Assembly (NCBI RefSeq): GCF_032050975.1
Contig: NZ_CP116967.1
Coordinates: 2,043,001-2,107,000, forward strand
DNA length: 64,000 nucleotides
Direction of reading: 5' to 3'
Source of the DNA: Candidatus Nitrospira allomarina
GTDB lineage: Bacteria; Nitrospirota; Nitrospiria; Nitrospirales; UBA8639
Part shown: one piece after another, positions 17,815 through 27,385 of the stretch
Numbering within the stretch: the first letter of the stretch is position 1
Layout: every line of letters starts with the position of its first letter
Notes under the pieces: model-generated
What the model was told of the DNA's origin: nothing
The model's input: only the letters and a program-made list of their open reading frames with translations
Databases searched by the model: none
Program-made: the position numbers and the translations under genes

Positions 17815-19047
17815 GTGGTGGAACCCTTGAAGCAAATAAAACAGAGCTTGGCCCTTGTTGTTGGATCGACAATTATTGCGATTTTCATAATGGAGGCCTT
17901 ACTGCGTGGTATTGGAATTCCATCTACCCTGAATTCAGGATGGGGGTGGGCAAATTCTGCGGGTAGAAAATTATCTAAATATGATGCGTTAACAACCAAT
18001 CAATTTGGATATCGAGGACAAAGCATTCACTATCAGACCGAGGACTATGTGGTGTTGCTTGTGGGCGACAGCCAGGTCGAAGCGTATGCTGGCCGGCCGG
18101 AACATATGCCTGAACAGTTTCTTCAGGAAATTCTAACTCGTCAGTTGCATCAACCAGTCAAAGTGTTTTCCCTTGCCTCTTCGGGGTGGGGTCAGGATCA
18201 ACAGCTACTGGCCATACGAGAATATTTCAAGTTGTATAGGGCAGACTTAGTTTTGGTGTGGGCAACCCCAGGAAATGATTTTTGGGAAAATGCCTTTCCT
18301 GATAGAAGTGCGACCCAGCAGGCAGGACACTTAAAGCCGACCTTTAGATTGGTCGATCAGAAGCTGTATGGCCCTTATTTCCCATCTGGATCCTATTTAC
18401 ATAATAGTGCCATTGCCCAATTAATAGAGATGGTGATCGCAAACTTACAAGATGAAACATTAGAGCAACGCATTCTTCGTCGTTGGCTTCAAGAAATGCC
18501 ATCTTCCCATAAAACCCACAAAGCCGAAAATGAACATGCCTGTGAGGGACTGACAGTTATAAATCAAGGAGAGTTTTTTAACACGATATTTGAACTCAAC
18601 GATAAGATTGGTTACACCATAAGATCCGGACAGGATCTCCTGAACAGCAGGAGTCTCTTTTCTGCCTATATGTTAGATCCATCCAGGCGAGATGAATATC
18701 TGGTTGCGATTACTAAAAGTTTATTGCGGCATGTAAAAGAGGAAGTCGAAAAGCATCATTCAAAATTCCTTGTTTTTTATCCTGTTCGAGAAGATTTTGA
18801 AAAGCGCGCAATGCAAATGGTTAAATGCGTGGCGGATTCTCAAGGGAATTTTTTTAGAGTATTCTTCGACTATAAAGGCGGGTTGCAAAGGGTGATTTCT
18901 TCTGATGACCTTGTGATCTTTGATTTGCCAGGTGGGAACGAAATTGTGGTTTCACCAAGTGATAGGCATTTAAATGATTTTGGAAATGAATTAGCTATGA
19001 AAAAACTGAGTCTGATTTTGATAGAGCGTTTCCTCGTCAATCGATGA
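17815..19047 (+). CDS. SGNH/GDSL-like protein with N-terminal membrane anchor
   Basis: 410 residues. An N-terminal helix (about 10-28) anchors it. The nucleophile block VVLLVGDSQVEAYAG is near residue 84, with a following SLASSGWGQDQQL stretch and LVLVWATPGNDFWEN as later blocks, which fits an SGNH hydrolase or O-acyltransferase partner. A DxxH near the C-terminus (SPSDRHLNDFGN) supplies a plausible catalytic pair. GTG 17815 is the likely start; the ribosome site is weak. The likely role is acetylation or deacylation of the polysaccharide in the periplasm. Direction and substrate are unknown. Confidence 0.7.
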   Translation: MVEPLKQIKQSLALVVGSTIIAIFIMEALLRGIGIPSTLNSGWGWANSAGRKLSKYDALTTNQFGYRGQSIHYQTEDYVVLLVGDSQVEAYAGRPEHMPEQFLQEILTRQLHQPVKVFSLASSGWGQDQQLLAIREYFKLYRADLVLVWATPGNDFWENAFPDRSATQQAGHLKPTFRLVDQKLYGPYFPSGSYLHNSAIAQLIEMVIANLQDETLEQRILRRWLQEMPSSHKTHKAENEHACEGLTVINQGEFFNTIFELNDKIGYTIRSGQDLLNSRSLFSAYMLDPSRRDEYLVAITKSLLRHVKEEVEKHHSKFLVFYPVREDFEKRAMQMVKCVADSQGNFFRVFFDYKGGLQRVISSDDLVIFDLPGGNEIVVSPSDRHLNDFGNELAMKKLSLILIERFLVNR

Positions 19048-19437
19048 CTATTTTTCCCCATTGAGGCTTTGGTGATCACTTGGTTCCGCAATCCTCCGAA
19101 CAATAATTGGGGTAATCGAGAATGACAAAACCTGTGGCATGCCGGTGCTCCTCCTTTGTGGAGCCAATGCCGACGGGATTTCCCTACATGACTCCCTGGT
19201 TTTACGCTCTTAGCTGCGAAAACCGTTTTTTACTTTCTGCTGAGTAATGGATGTTCACTGCAAGCTCACATTTTATCGGCGGCAAGTGCACCGGATGGGC
19301 AGGATAAGAAGAGAATCAACCCGCAGAAGCAAAAAGTGGTATTCATGTCTACAGTCTAGAGATTTCACCAACTGGGTGGGAAGGTTGTCAGGAAGCTTTG
19401 TGGAAAATTAGCCCTGGTTGTGACGTAGTAGGATGCC
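19048..19437. other. 390-base intergenic stretch
   Basis: No gene seen. It contains the imperfect hairpin at 19136-19171. A -24/-12-like pair was considered there and rejected because the spacing is 9, not 10. Confidence 0.4.
19136..19171. other. Imperfect hairpin
   Basis: GGCAT (19136-19140) pairs with ATGCC (19167-19171), and inside it GCTCC (19147-19151) with GGAGC (19160-19164). No T-run follows, so a terminator role is not supported. Confidence 0.35.
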
Positions 19438-20355
19438 ATGACGAATTCAGAATCAAATGAAAGTATGCTGAATACGCCGAAGCTATGCTCCATTATCATT
19501 GTGACCTATAATTCCAGCTCCTGCATCGGTACCTGTTTAAGTCCTTTACTCAACATTTCTGATGTTGAGCTGGTGGTTGTGGATAATGATTCGAAGGATG
19601 GAACTGCAGCTAAATTGGAGAGAGAATTTCCGCAGGTTACCCTTATTGCCCTTCACGATAATATTGGTTTTGGGCGTGCGTGTAATATCGGGTTGGCGGC
19701 TTCGAGCGGATCCTTTGCTCTTTTTTTGAACCCGGACACTATTGCGACGGAAAAGGCCATTCGAACCCTTATCCAATTTTATGAGAAGCATCCTCGAGTA
19801 GGAATTGTCGGGGGGCGTCTTGTTGATCCATCGGGCCGGCCTTTGCAATCAATGGGGGATACGCCTTCGTTGACTGGCCTTGTGTTGGATAAGCCGTTGG
19901 CCTGGGTGGCGAAGCGTGTAGGGGCTCGAGGGCTCTTTCGTCGAGTGGTAGGCTGGTGTTCGGCAAAATTTTGTCTCCCTCATGAAGCGGAGCCTGTGGC
20001 ATGGGTATCCGGCGCTTTTCTTTGTTGCCGGCGTTCAATCTGGAATGCCATTGGCGGCTTTGATGAAAAGTTTTTTTTGTATTATGAAGATGTTGATCTG
20101 TGCCTCAGGGCCACGCAGGCTGGTTGGGAGGTGTGGCACGTTCCTGAGGCAGTTGTAGAGCATCAGTCCGGAGCTTCCTTTGGGGGCGATCTTTCTAAAC
20201 AAAAAGAAATTTATTATGTTAATCAATATTATTTTTTCCGGAAACATTTTGGTCGTCCGGTTGCATGGGCCTTGTGGGTTTTTCAGAGTATCTATGCTCG
20301 ACTAGGTCTGTACCGTGGCCTTGGAACCGATCGAATAGGTCGTGCTCTGCTATAG
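19438..20355 (+). CDS. GT2-family glycosyltransferase, rhamnosyltransferase-like
   Basis: 305 residues, GT-A fold. Opening SIIIVTYNSSSCIGTCL, then VVVDNDSKDGT and the donor-metal segment LFLNPDT. A later YYEDVDLCLRA matches the ED motif of WbbL-type transferases. The last 40 residues include a hydrophobic patch (WALWVFQSIYARLGLY) that may sit on the membrane. The gene lies upstream of two GT4 genes and ends 50 bases before the next start. A rhamnosyl donor is plausible because the window encodes the whole dTDP-rhamnose pathway, but this is inference. Confidence 0.8.
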   Translation: MTNSESNESMLNTPKLCSIIIVTYNSSSCIGTCLSPLLNISDVELVVVDNDSKDGTAAKLEREFPQVTLIALHDNIGFGRACNIGLAASSGSFALFLNPDTIATEKAIRTLIQFYEKHPRVGIVGGRLVDPSGRPLQSMGDTPSLTGLVLDKPLAWVAKRVGARGLFRRVVGWCSAKFCLPHEAEPVAWVSGAFLCCRRSIWNAIGGFDEKFFLYYEDVDLCLRATQAGWEVWHVPEAVVEHQSGASFGGDLSKQKEIYYVNQYYFFRKHFGRPVAWALWVFQSIYARLGLYRGLGTDRIGRALL

Positions 20356-20404
20356 TGTCTATTCTAAGAATCACAGAAATTTTACTTGGGAAATTGGGGA
20401 CGTA

Positions 20405-21487
20405 ATGCGGGTCCTCCAAATTGTTGCCGATGGGAAACCAGGTGGAGGAACCACGCATGTTCTACAGATTCTCAAAGGCTTACGGCATGCCGTTTCCTTT
20501 CATCTCATTACGGAAGAACAATCATATTTAATGAAAAAAGCCGATGCTCTTGGCATTCCCTGTCAGGGGCTTCGGTTTTTCATGAGTCGGCTCAATCCTG
20601 TCATCCCTTTCCAGCTTCGAGCGTTGGTGATGGCCCTTCAACCTGATCTGGTTCATGTCCATGGTGGGCGTGCAGGGTTTTTCTTTACGGTATCTCTCTT
20701 GAAAGTCCCGATGGTCTATACCATCCATGGATTTCATTTTATTGAAAAGTCACCAGGAATTCGCTGGATGGCGTTAATGGCGGAACGTTGGAATTTGCGA
20801 CGTGCGTGTCATTCGATTTTTGTGTCGAAATATGATGTGGGTCTTGCAGAAAATTTTCAAGTATTATCAGCTTGTGCTAAAAGGTCAGTCATCTATCCCG
20901 GACTTTCTTTGGGAAACCTTCCACCGCCCTCGCCTCAGGGGCTCCTGCATATTGGATTTATCGGACGATTAGAATATCAGAAGGATCCTCTCCTGTTTGT
21001 AGAGATGATGGAGTTCTTGTCTGAGTATTCGGCCACGATTGTTGGTGATGGGGCCTTGGCTCCGATGATCAAACAGGAAATAGCCAGGCGGGGGTTAGGT
21101 GGACGGGTTCACATGATGGGGGAATTGTCTCATGGAGAGGCTCTGGAAATTCTCGCTACTTTCAGCGTGGTTATTTTAACCTCCAGGTGGGAAGGCCTGC
21201 CGGTTTTGGTCTTAGAATCTATGGGCATGGGAGTTCCGGTTGTGAGCATGAATGTGAGTGGATTGGAAGAAATCATTCATGACGAGGTAAACGGAATGTT
21301 GGTAGAGAAAAGGAGCGGAAAAGATCTTGCTGAAAAGGTCAAAATAATCACAAACAATGAGGATCTCAGGATCTCCCTCATCAAGAATGCCCAGGAGACT
21401 ATACAGGAAAAATTCTCCATCGAAACCATGATGGGTTCGATTCTGGAAATATATCAGGAAATGTCTGCCTCACATGCAGGTCATTGA
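20405..21487 (+). CDS. GT4-family glycosyltransferase
   Basis: 361 residues from ATG 20405 (VLQIVADGKPGGG). In-frame starts as far up as 20342 would overlap the GT2 gene and have no ribosome site. GT-B fold with the N-terminal VHVHGGRAGFF stretch and a C-terminal donor domain: IGFIGRLEYQKDP, then the EX7E segment SRWEGLPVLVLESMGMGVPVV. Its stop (21485-21487) abuts or overlaps the next gene, so they are translated together. It adds one sugar to the lipid-linked repeat unit. The donor is unknown. Confidence 0.85.
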   Translation: MRVLQIVADGKPGGGTTHVLQILKGLRHAVSFHLITEEQSYLMKKADALGIPCQGLRFFMSRLNPVIPFQLRALVMALQPDLVHVHGGRAGFFFTVSLLKVPMVYTIHGFHFIEKSPGIRWMALMAERWNLRRACHSIFVSKYDVGLAENFQVLSACAKRSVIYPGLSLGNLPPPSPQGLLHIGFIGRLEYQKDPLLFVEMMEFLSEYSATIVGDGALAPMIKQEIARRGLGGRVHMMGELSHGEALEILATFSVVILTSRWEGLPVLVLESMGMGVPVVSMNVSGLEEIIHDEVNGMLVEKRSGKDLAEKVKIITNNEDLRISLIKNAQETIQEKFSIETMMGSILEIYQEMSASHAGH

Positions 21488-21495
21488 AGGTCCAA

Positions 21496-22680
21496 GTGAA
21501 AGTTGCGCTGGTTCATGATTGGCTGACAGGTATGCGAGGGGGTGAGCGGTGTCTTGAAGCGTTGTGTGAATTGTTCCCTGATGCGCCAATTTATACACTG
21601 TTCCATGTGAAAGGCAGTGTGTCGCAGACGATTGAGCGGCATCCCATTATTTCCAGCTTTCTTAATCGAGTCCCATTTGCAAAGAGTCGATATCGGTATT
21701 TGCTCCCTTTCTTTCCTTCAGCCATCCAGCGATTGGAATTCCATCAGTATGATTTAGTGGTCAGTTCGAGCCATTGCGTGGCCAAGGGCATTCGAGTGCC
21801 TCGCGAGACCTGTCATATTTCCTACGTTCATACCCCCATGCGGTATATCTGGGATGGATTTGATACCTATTTTGGTAACACAGGAATTTGGGATTTTGGC
21901 AAGCTGGGCATGGGCCTTTTTCGAACGCGACTTCAGCGGTGGGATGTGGAATCGAATGCCGATGTGAGTTGTTTTATTGCCAATTCGCAAAACGTAGCAG
22001 GACGAATTGCACGCCAGTATGGAAGGGCGGCTTGTGTGGTCTACCCTCCTGTTGATTGGCAGACCTTTCACGTGTCGCATCACCATGAAGGGTTTTACTT
22101 GATGGTCACGGCCTTTGCGCCCTACAAAAAAGTCGAGCTGGCCATTGCTGCGGCCAATGAGCTAGGGCTTCCATTGAAAATTATTGGGCAGGGACAAGAT
22201 GAGAAACGCTTGAGGCGAATGGCCGGTCCAAGTATCGAATTTCTTGGCTGGCAGCCAGACCATCGTGTCAGAAAATTTTACAGCCGGTGCCTGGCCGTTC
22301 TCTTCCCCGGTGAAGAGGATTTTGGTATTGTGCCTTTGGAGGCCATGGCGGCTGGGAAACCGGTAATTGCCTATGGAAAGGGTGGAGCTCTTGAAACAAT
22401 CGTCCCTCTCAATCCTATGCATAAGCCAGGCGAAAATCATTTAGAACATGGTCTTCATGGAAGTGGATCTTCTCCTGTTCCAACGGGGGTCTTTCACTAT
22501 GAACAGTCGGTCCAAGCCATAATTGAAAGCATTCAGTTGTTCACGCAGCACCTCACAGATTTCAATCCGGATGCAATTCGGGCACATGTTGAACCGTTCG
22601 ATCGTTCTCATTTTAAGCAACGGATGCAGCAGGTGATCATGTCTCGTTATCGCGAATTCCGTCGTACCCCACCATGTTGA
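21496..22680 (+). CDS. GT4-family glycosyltransferase, WbaZ-like
   Basis: About 395 residues. VALVHDWLTGMRGGERCLE is the typical opening of mannosyl/rhamnosyl transferases of the WbaZ type; CHISYVHTPMRYIWD is also typical. The donor site has the segment FPGEEDFGIVPLEAMAAGKPV. The start is either TTG 21484, which overlaps the preceding stop, or GTG 21496; I chose the latter because the conserved part begins right after it. The 3' end overlaps the next gene by seven bases. Confidence 0.8.
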   Translation: MKVALVHDWLTGMRGGERCLEALCELFPDAPIYTLFHVKGSVSQTIERHPIISSFLNRVPFAKSRYRYLLPFFPSAIQRLEFHQYDLVVSSSHCVAKGIRVPRETCHISYVHTPMRYIWDGFDTYFGNTGIWDFGKLGMGLFRTRLQRWDVESNADVSCFIANSQNVAGRIARQYGRAACVVYPPVDWQTFHVSHHHEGFYLMVTAFAPYKKVELAIAAANELGLPLKIIGQGQDEKRLRRMAGPSIEFLGWQPDHRVRKFYSRCLAVLFPGEEDFGIVPLEAMAAGKPVIAYGKGGALETIVPLNPMHKPGENHLEHGLHGSGSSPVPTGVFHYEQSVQAIIESIQLFTQHLTDFNPDAIRAHVEPFDRSHFKQRMQQVIMSRYREFRRTPPC

Positions 22681-24074
22681 AACGCCACAGTGAATTCTTA
22701 AAAAATCTGCTCTTCCTTTCGGACTTGGTTGTGATATGCGTGTGTTGGGTGGTCGCCTACTTCATTCGTTTTTCAGTGCCCCTGTTTCCCATCACCAAAG
22801 GCATCCCTCCTATTGACCCGTATCTCTGGCTCCTTTTTCCAATTGTCGCCGTATGGGGAATTTGTTTCTATTCATTTAATCTGTATCGCCCTCGTAGAAT
22901 GGGCTCTCATCTGGCGGAATTTGTGGACATTGCCAAGGCCAATACGCTGAGTATTCTGATCCTGGTCGCATTGACCTTTTTCTCGAAGCCGTTTGAATTT
23001 TCCCGTTTGGTGATCATGTATTTTTGGTTATTGAATCTGGTGGTGTTGGGCTTTTCCCGTATGGTCTTTCGGGAAATTCTCAGGGTTTTCCGGCGAATGG
23101 GATACAACCAACGCCAGGTGGTTATTATCGGCGCAGGAAAACTTGGGCAGCGGGTTGGCGATACGCTCAAAATGCATCCCGAACTTGGCCTCCAGGTTCG
23201 CGGGTATTTGACCAGGAATGCCGAGAAGGTTGGTCAAGTATTGGACGGGACACCCGTTATCGGAACGTTTGACCAGGCGGCTGATATTTTAACCAGCCAG
23301 GTGGACATCGTATTTTTGTGTCTGCCTCCGGAAGTGGAATGTGAAGCTGAGGGACTGATGAAAATCCTGTCTGCCACCACAGCAGGAGTGAAGATCATTC
23401 CCTCCATTTATGAGTTTGTGACGTTGCGGGCAGAAGCTGAAATGTTTGAAGGCCTTCCTATTATTACTCTGCAAGGATCTCCTCTTTACGGGTGGAATCT
23501 GCTTCTGAAGCGAATGGTTGATATCTGTGGTGCCGCCGTGGCCCTGGTGGTGGCCTCACCAATCGCATTGATGATTGCGGTACTCATTAAGCTCACCTCT
23601 CCAGGTCCAGTTTTCTACCGCCAGACTCGTGTTGGCCTCGATGGGAAATCGTTCAATATTGTCAAAATCCGGACTATGCGTATGGATGCCGAAGAAAAGA
23701 CGGGTCCCGTCTGGGCCAAAGCCCATGACCCACGCAGGACGCCCATCGGGACGTTTCTGCGGCGGACCAGTTTGGATGAATTGCCGCAATTCTGGAATGT
23801 TTTAAAGGGAGAGATGAGTATTGTGGGGCCGCGTCCCGAGCGACCGGAGTTTATCGAGAAATTCCGGTCCCAGATTCCCCAATATAACCTGCGTCACACT
23901 ATGAAAGCCGGAATTACGGGTTGGGCCCAAATTAATGGATTGCGAGGGAATACCTCTTGGGAAAAACGTTTAGCCTACGACATGTATTACATCGAGCATT
24001 GGTCCTTATGGCTGGATGTAAAAATTATGATTATGACCCTTTGGAAGGGGTTGATCCATCGGGAGGCGTATTAG
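22674..24074 (+). CDS. Undecaprenyl-phosphate sugar-1-phosphate transferase (priming enzyme)
   Basis: 466 residues of the WcaJ/PssY kind. Four to five membrane helices (about residues 12-30, 46-66, 83-100, 108-125 and a re-entrant helix near 280-300). A nucleotide-binding CoA_binding_3-type region begins at QVVIIGAGKLGQRVG. The C-terminal catalytic domain carries VKIRTMRMDAE, LDELPQFWNVLKGEMS and GPRPERPEF, then GWAQINGLRGN. It moves a hexose-1-phosphate onto undecaprenyl phosphate to start repeat-unit assembly. It is the last gene of the cluster. Glucose or galactose is the usual sugar. Confidence 0.9.
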   Translation: MLKRHSEFLKNLLFLSDLVVICVCWVVAYFIRFSVPLFPITKGIPPIDPYLWLLFPIVAVWGICFYSFNLYRPRRMGSHLAEFVDIAKANTLSILILVALTFFSKPFEFSRLVIMYFWLLNLVVLGFSRMVFREILRVFRRMGYNQRQVVIIGAGKLGQRVGDTLKMHPELGLQVRGYLTRNAEKVGQVLDGTPVIGTFDQAADILTSQVDIVFLCLPPEVECEAEGLMKILSATTAGVKIIPSIYEFVTLRAEAEMFEGLPIITLQGSPLYGWNLLLKRMVDICGAAVALVVASPIALMIAVLIKLTSPGPVFYRQTRVGLDGKSFNIVKIRTMRMDAEEKTGPVWAKAHDPRRTPIGTFLRRTSLDELPQFWNVLKGEMSIVGPRPERPEFIEKFRSQIPQYNLRHTMKAGITGWAQINGLRGNTSWEKRLAYDMYYIEHWSLWLDVKIMIMTLWKGLIHREAY

Positions 24075-24281
24075 CCTTTTCCCTTCGTGTGGCAACGCGG
24101 CAGGTCTCCCATGTGCGTCCCTTTGCCAATGGGGTTGAATTTCCCTCCTCGTGATTATCCCTGACATTTCTTTGACCATGCATTTTCTTCATTACGTGCA
24201 AGGACGTCAGCGGGCCTTCTCAAGAAAGATTTTGGGCAGATGTCCATCATGACTTTTCGAGTGAAAGAAGCATGAAGGCCC

Positions 24282-26267
24282 TCATTTTATTCTTGTCCCG
24301 GCAGGGATCTCCTGCGGCATGTTAAGAAGTTCAAGGACCTCTTGATCTCCCGCAGCTAATACCATGCCTTGGGATTCAATCCCCATCAGTTTTGCCGGCT
24401 TGAGATTTGCCACGACAACAATGGTTCGGCCCACCATTTCTTCTGGGGCATACTTTTTCCCAATTCCAGCCACGATCTGACGCTGTTCTGTTCCGATATC
24501 CACCTGGAGCTTGAGCAATTTTTCAGACTTTGGAACACGTTCTGCCGTTAGGACTTTGGCCACCTTCAATTGAACTTTTTGGAAATCGGCAATGCCGATT
24601 TGTATCACGTCGGCGGGTGGGGATTGCGGTTGGGTGGATGAAACTGGCTGAGGTGTTTCCATGTGTGTCCTGTTTGGGTGAATAGGCATTTTCTGTTCGG
24701 GACTCTTCTGGGAGTCCGATGGACGGGAATCTTTTCTGGGAAATAGCGAAGCGCCTTTACTGGTTTGCCCCGTATAAAGGTATGCTCCCCACCGAGGGAA
24801 TTCTTGCAACACGGGCGTGGAAAAATCCATCGATAATCCCAGTCGGGTATTCATCGTTTCGGCGATCTGTGGCATAAACGGGTATACGGCCACCGTGAGG
24901 AACCGCAAGACCTCCGTGAGATGAAATAGGACCGTGTGCAGGCGAGGGGTATGATCAGGATCTTTGGCCAACATCCACGGAGCGGTCTTATCAATATATT
25001 GATTAGCTAACTGGACCAAACCCCACGTAGTTTCCAGTGCGCGATTAAATTCTAAGTGGCCAAGGTGCCTATCAATGGAGGGGAAAAGGGATGAAGCCGC
25101 ATGCTGGAGTTGACGATCCTGATCGGTTTCGTGTTTGGCGTTGGGTTGGGGAACGCTATTGTTGGAAAAATTGGCCAGCATCGTAAGAGTTCGGGACAGC
25201 AGATTGCCAAGATCGTTTGCTAATTCAGCGTTATACCGGCTACCGAATGCCGTGATGGAGAAATCTCCATCCTGGCCGAATGGGACTTCCCTCAACAGAA
25301 AATAGCGAAAGGCATCAGCGCCGAATTCTTTGACCACGGCATAGGGATCGACAACATTTCCTCGACTTTTTGACATCTTTTCCCCATTCACCGTCCACCA
25401 GCCATGCGCAAAGATGGATTGGGGGAGCGGCAGTTCCAAGCCCATTAACATGGTCGACCAGTACACGGCATGGGTGGTCAGGATATCCTTTCCGACCAGA
25501 TGGAGCGACGCGGGCCAGAATTTTGAGGTGCTGGGAGTTGCAGCGACGTACTCCAGGGCTGACAGGTAATTCACTAAAGCGTCGAACCATACATAGGCCA
25601 CGCACTCCCGATCAAATGGTAATTCGATGCCCCACGATAACCGTGACTTGGGTCGGGAAATTGACAGATCCTCAAGGGGCTTTTGCAGAAACCCTAGGAC
25701 CTCATTGCGACGGGTGTCCGGCTGAATGAAGTCGGGATTTGTCTGGATATGCTCCTTCAACCGGTTCTGAAAGCGACTCATGCGATAAAAATAATTTCGT
25801 TCACTGACCTGCTCTACTGGGCGCCGGCAATCCGGGCACAGGCCATTCTCCACATCCTTTTCTGTCCAAAATCGCTCGTCAAAGGTGCAATACCAGCCGG
25901 TGTATTCGGCCTGGTAAATCAAGTCTTTGTCATAAAGGACTTGAAGGTAGCGTTGGACGATTGCCTGATGTTGAAGATCGGTGGTGCGAATAAACCCATT
26001 GTTAGAAATATGCAATTGCGACCAGAGATTCTTGAACTTCGGCGTGAGGAGGTCACAGTGTGCCTGGGGGTCGATCCCGGCTTTGGCCGCAGACTGTTGG
26101 ACTTTTTGCCCATGTTCGTCTAATCCGGTGAGGAAAAAAACCTCATGGCCTCTTAGCCGATTAAACCGGGCTAGAACATCAGCCGCGATGGTGGTGTAGG
26201 CGTGGCCAATATGAGGCACATCGTTGACATAATAGATGGGAGTGGTGACATAAAACGTGTTGGACAT
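24282..26267 (-). CDS. metG: Methionyl-tRNA synthetase
   Basis: 661 residues, cytoplasmic. It charges tRNA(Met). HIGH is at residues 19-22 and KMSKS at 297-301. The zinc knuckle region lies near 125-147 (WYCTFDERFW, LCPDCRRP). A divergent, proline-rich linker (about 510-550) joins the C-terminal tRNA-binding OB-fold domain (about 552-661; KVAKVLTAERVP, KPAKLMGIESQGM). The start ATG is at 26265-26267, 86 bases after holB. It is the last gene of the tmk-holB-metG block. Confidence 0.97.
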   Translation of the reverse strand: MSNTFYVTTPIYYVNDVPHIGHAYTTIAADVLARFNRLRGHEVFFLTGLDEHGQKVQQSAAKAGIDPQAHCDLLTPKFKNLWSQLHISNNGFIRTTDLQHQAIVQRYLQVLYDKDLIYQAEYTGWYCTFDERFWTEKDVENGLCPDCRRPVEQVSERNYFYRMSRFQNRLKEHIQTNPDFIQPDTRRNEVLGFLQKPLEDLSISRPKSRLSWGIELPFDRECVAYVWFDALVNYLSALEYVAATPSTSKFWPASLHLVGKDILTTHAVYWSTMLMGLELPLPQSIFAHGWWTVNGEKMSKSRGNVVDPYAVVKEFGADAFRYFLLREVPFGQDGDFSITAFGSRYNAELANDLGNLLSRTLTMLANFSNNSVPQPNAKHETDQDRQLQHAASSLFPSIDRHLGHLEFNRALETTWGLVQLANQYIDKTAPWMLAKDPDHTPRLHTVLFHLTEVLRFLTVAVYPFMPQIAETMNTRLGLSMDFSTPVLQEFPRWGAYLYTGQTSKGASLFPRKDSRPSDSQKSPEQKMPIHPNRTHMETPQPVSSTQPQSPPADVIQIGIADFQKVQLKVAKVLTAERVPKSEKLLKLQVDIGTEQRQIVAGIGKKYAPEEMVGRTIVVVANLKPAKLMGIESQGMVLAAGDQEVLELLNMPQEIPAGTRIK

Positions 26268-26353
26268 GACAATACATCCTCTGTTAGTTCCGAACCCACA
26301 TGTGCCACACGACTCGGGTGGTCGCAGAACCGGGGTAAGCAGGTAATTGATAG

Positions 26354-27385
26354 TTAAGCGAGCCCTGGTGAATGCGAGAATTCCAATTGGTCGTGCAGAT
26401 GAAAGAAAAATTGTTCCAATCCGATTTGCACATTAAGGTTTCGTTGTTGCCCTCGCTCGAGTTGGTTGAGTTCATGAATTAAGTCCAGAAGTGAAGAAGG
26501 GGTGATCTGTAGCGACAACTCGCGAAGCGAGGATTCTTGATCCTGGTACAAAGTGGGAGACAAGGAATGATCCAGGGTCAGCAACAGCAAGTCCCTGAGG
26601 CCTGCCCAAAACCAATGAATCGCTTCCTGTACTTGGTTCGATTTGACCAGCCCTTCACTCATATCCATCACCCGTGAAGCCGACGCAGTATGTTCCCCAA
26701 ATAACAACGCCCAGTACTGACGGATTTTCACCTTTAACTCTGCGGGATCACAGGCCAAAGCTGAACCCAACCGGCCTTCGGCAAATGCTGCGATTAACCG
26801 GTTATCCTGGTCTTCCCTGTCCGTCCGTTCCTTCAGGAATTCATAAATGCTGGCAGAGGGCAGCGGGGAAAATCGCAACGTAATGCATCGAGACCGAATC
26901 GTTGCCAAAAGGTGCTCCGGGCGGCTGGTGATCAGGAGGAAGAGGCAATGATCTGGCGGATCCTCCAATGTCTTGAGCAAGGCGTTGGCTGCTTCCGTAG
27001 TCATTGAGTCGGCCTGATCAATGAGGCAAATCTTATGTGACCCCAGGAGAGGACGATAAATGACCAGATGTTCGATGTCCCGAATTTGATCAATGGTAAT
27101 TTTAGGATTCTGCTTTTGCATATCTTCAGGTTGAACCAACAAAAAGTCGGGATGGGTGGCTTGGGCGATTTGATAACATGATCGGCAGTGGCCGCAGGCA
27201 TCTGGTGTTGGTGCGATTTCCGGGACTTCGCAATGGAGATATTGTGCAAGCGCGATAGCGGTGAGTCGTTTCCCAATGGTCGGTTCTCCGTGAAAAAGGT
27301 AGGCATGACCCAGATGATTGGTGGAGACCGCTGTTTGGAGCCATTTAATTGGGCGTTGATGCCCGACGAGATCTCGAAACGCCAT
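26354..27385 (-). CDS. holB: DNA polymerase III subunit delta'
   Basis: 343 residues, clamp-loader subunit. The P-loop region is degenerate (HGEPTIGKR, residues 32-40), as is common in delta'. The zinc module C52, C64, C67, C70 is complete. DQADSMTTEAANALLKTLEDPP and the SRC motif (near 166) are visible. It opens the sliding clamp together with DnaX and delta. The start overlaps the end of tmk by 41 bases, so translation is probably coupled. Confidence 0.92.
   Translation of the reverse strand: MAFRDLVGHQRPIKWLQTAVSTNHLGHAYLFHGEPTIGKRLTAIALAQYLHCEVPEIAPTPDACGHCRSCYQIAQATHPDFLLVQPEDMQKQNPKITIDQIRDIEHLVIYRPLLGSHKICLIDQADSMTTEAANALLKTLEDPPDHCLFLLITSRPEHLLATIRSRCITLRFSPLPSASIYEFLKERTDREDQDNRLIAAFAEGRLGSALACDPAELKVKIRQYWALLFGEHTASASRVMDMSEGLVKSNQVQEAIHWFWAGLRDLLLLTLDHSLSPTLYQDQESSLRELSLQITPSSLLDLIHELNQLERGQQRNLNVQIGLEQFFFHLHDQLEFSHSPGLA

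Noticed and set aside
19136-19151. Possible -24/-12 promoter (TGGCAT...TGCT)
   Set aside because: The GG to GC spacing is 9, not the required 10, and it overlaps a hairpin.
24212-24281. Inverted repeat GGGCCTTC/GAAGGCCC after metG
   Set aside because: The loop is too long (over 50 bases) for a terminator.
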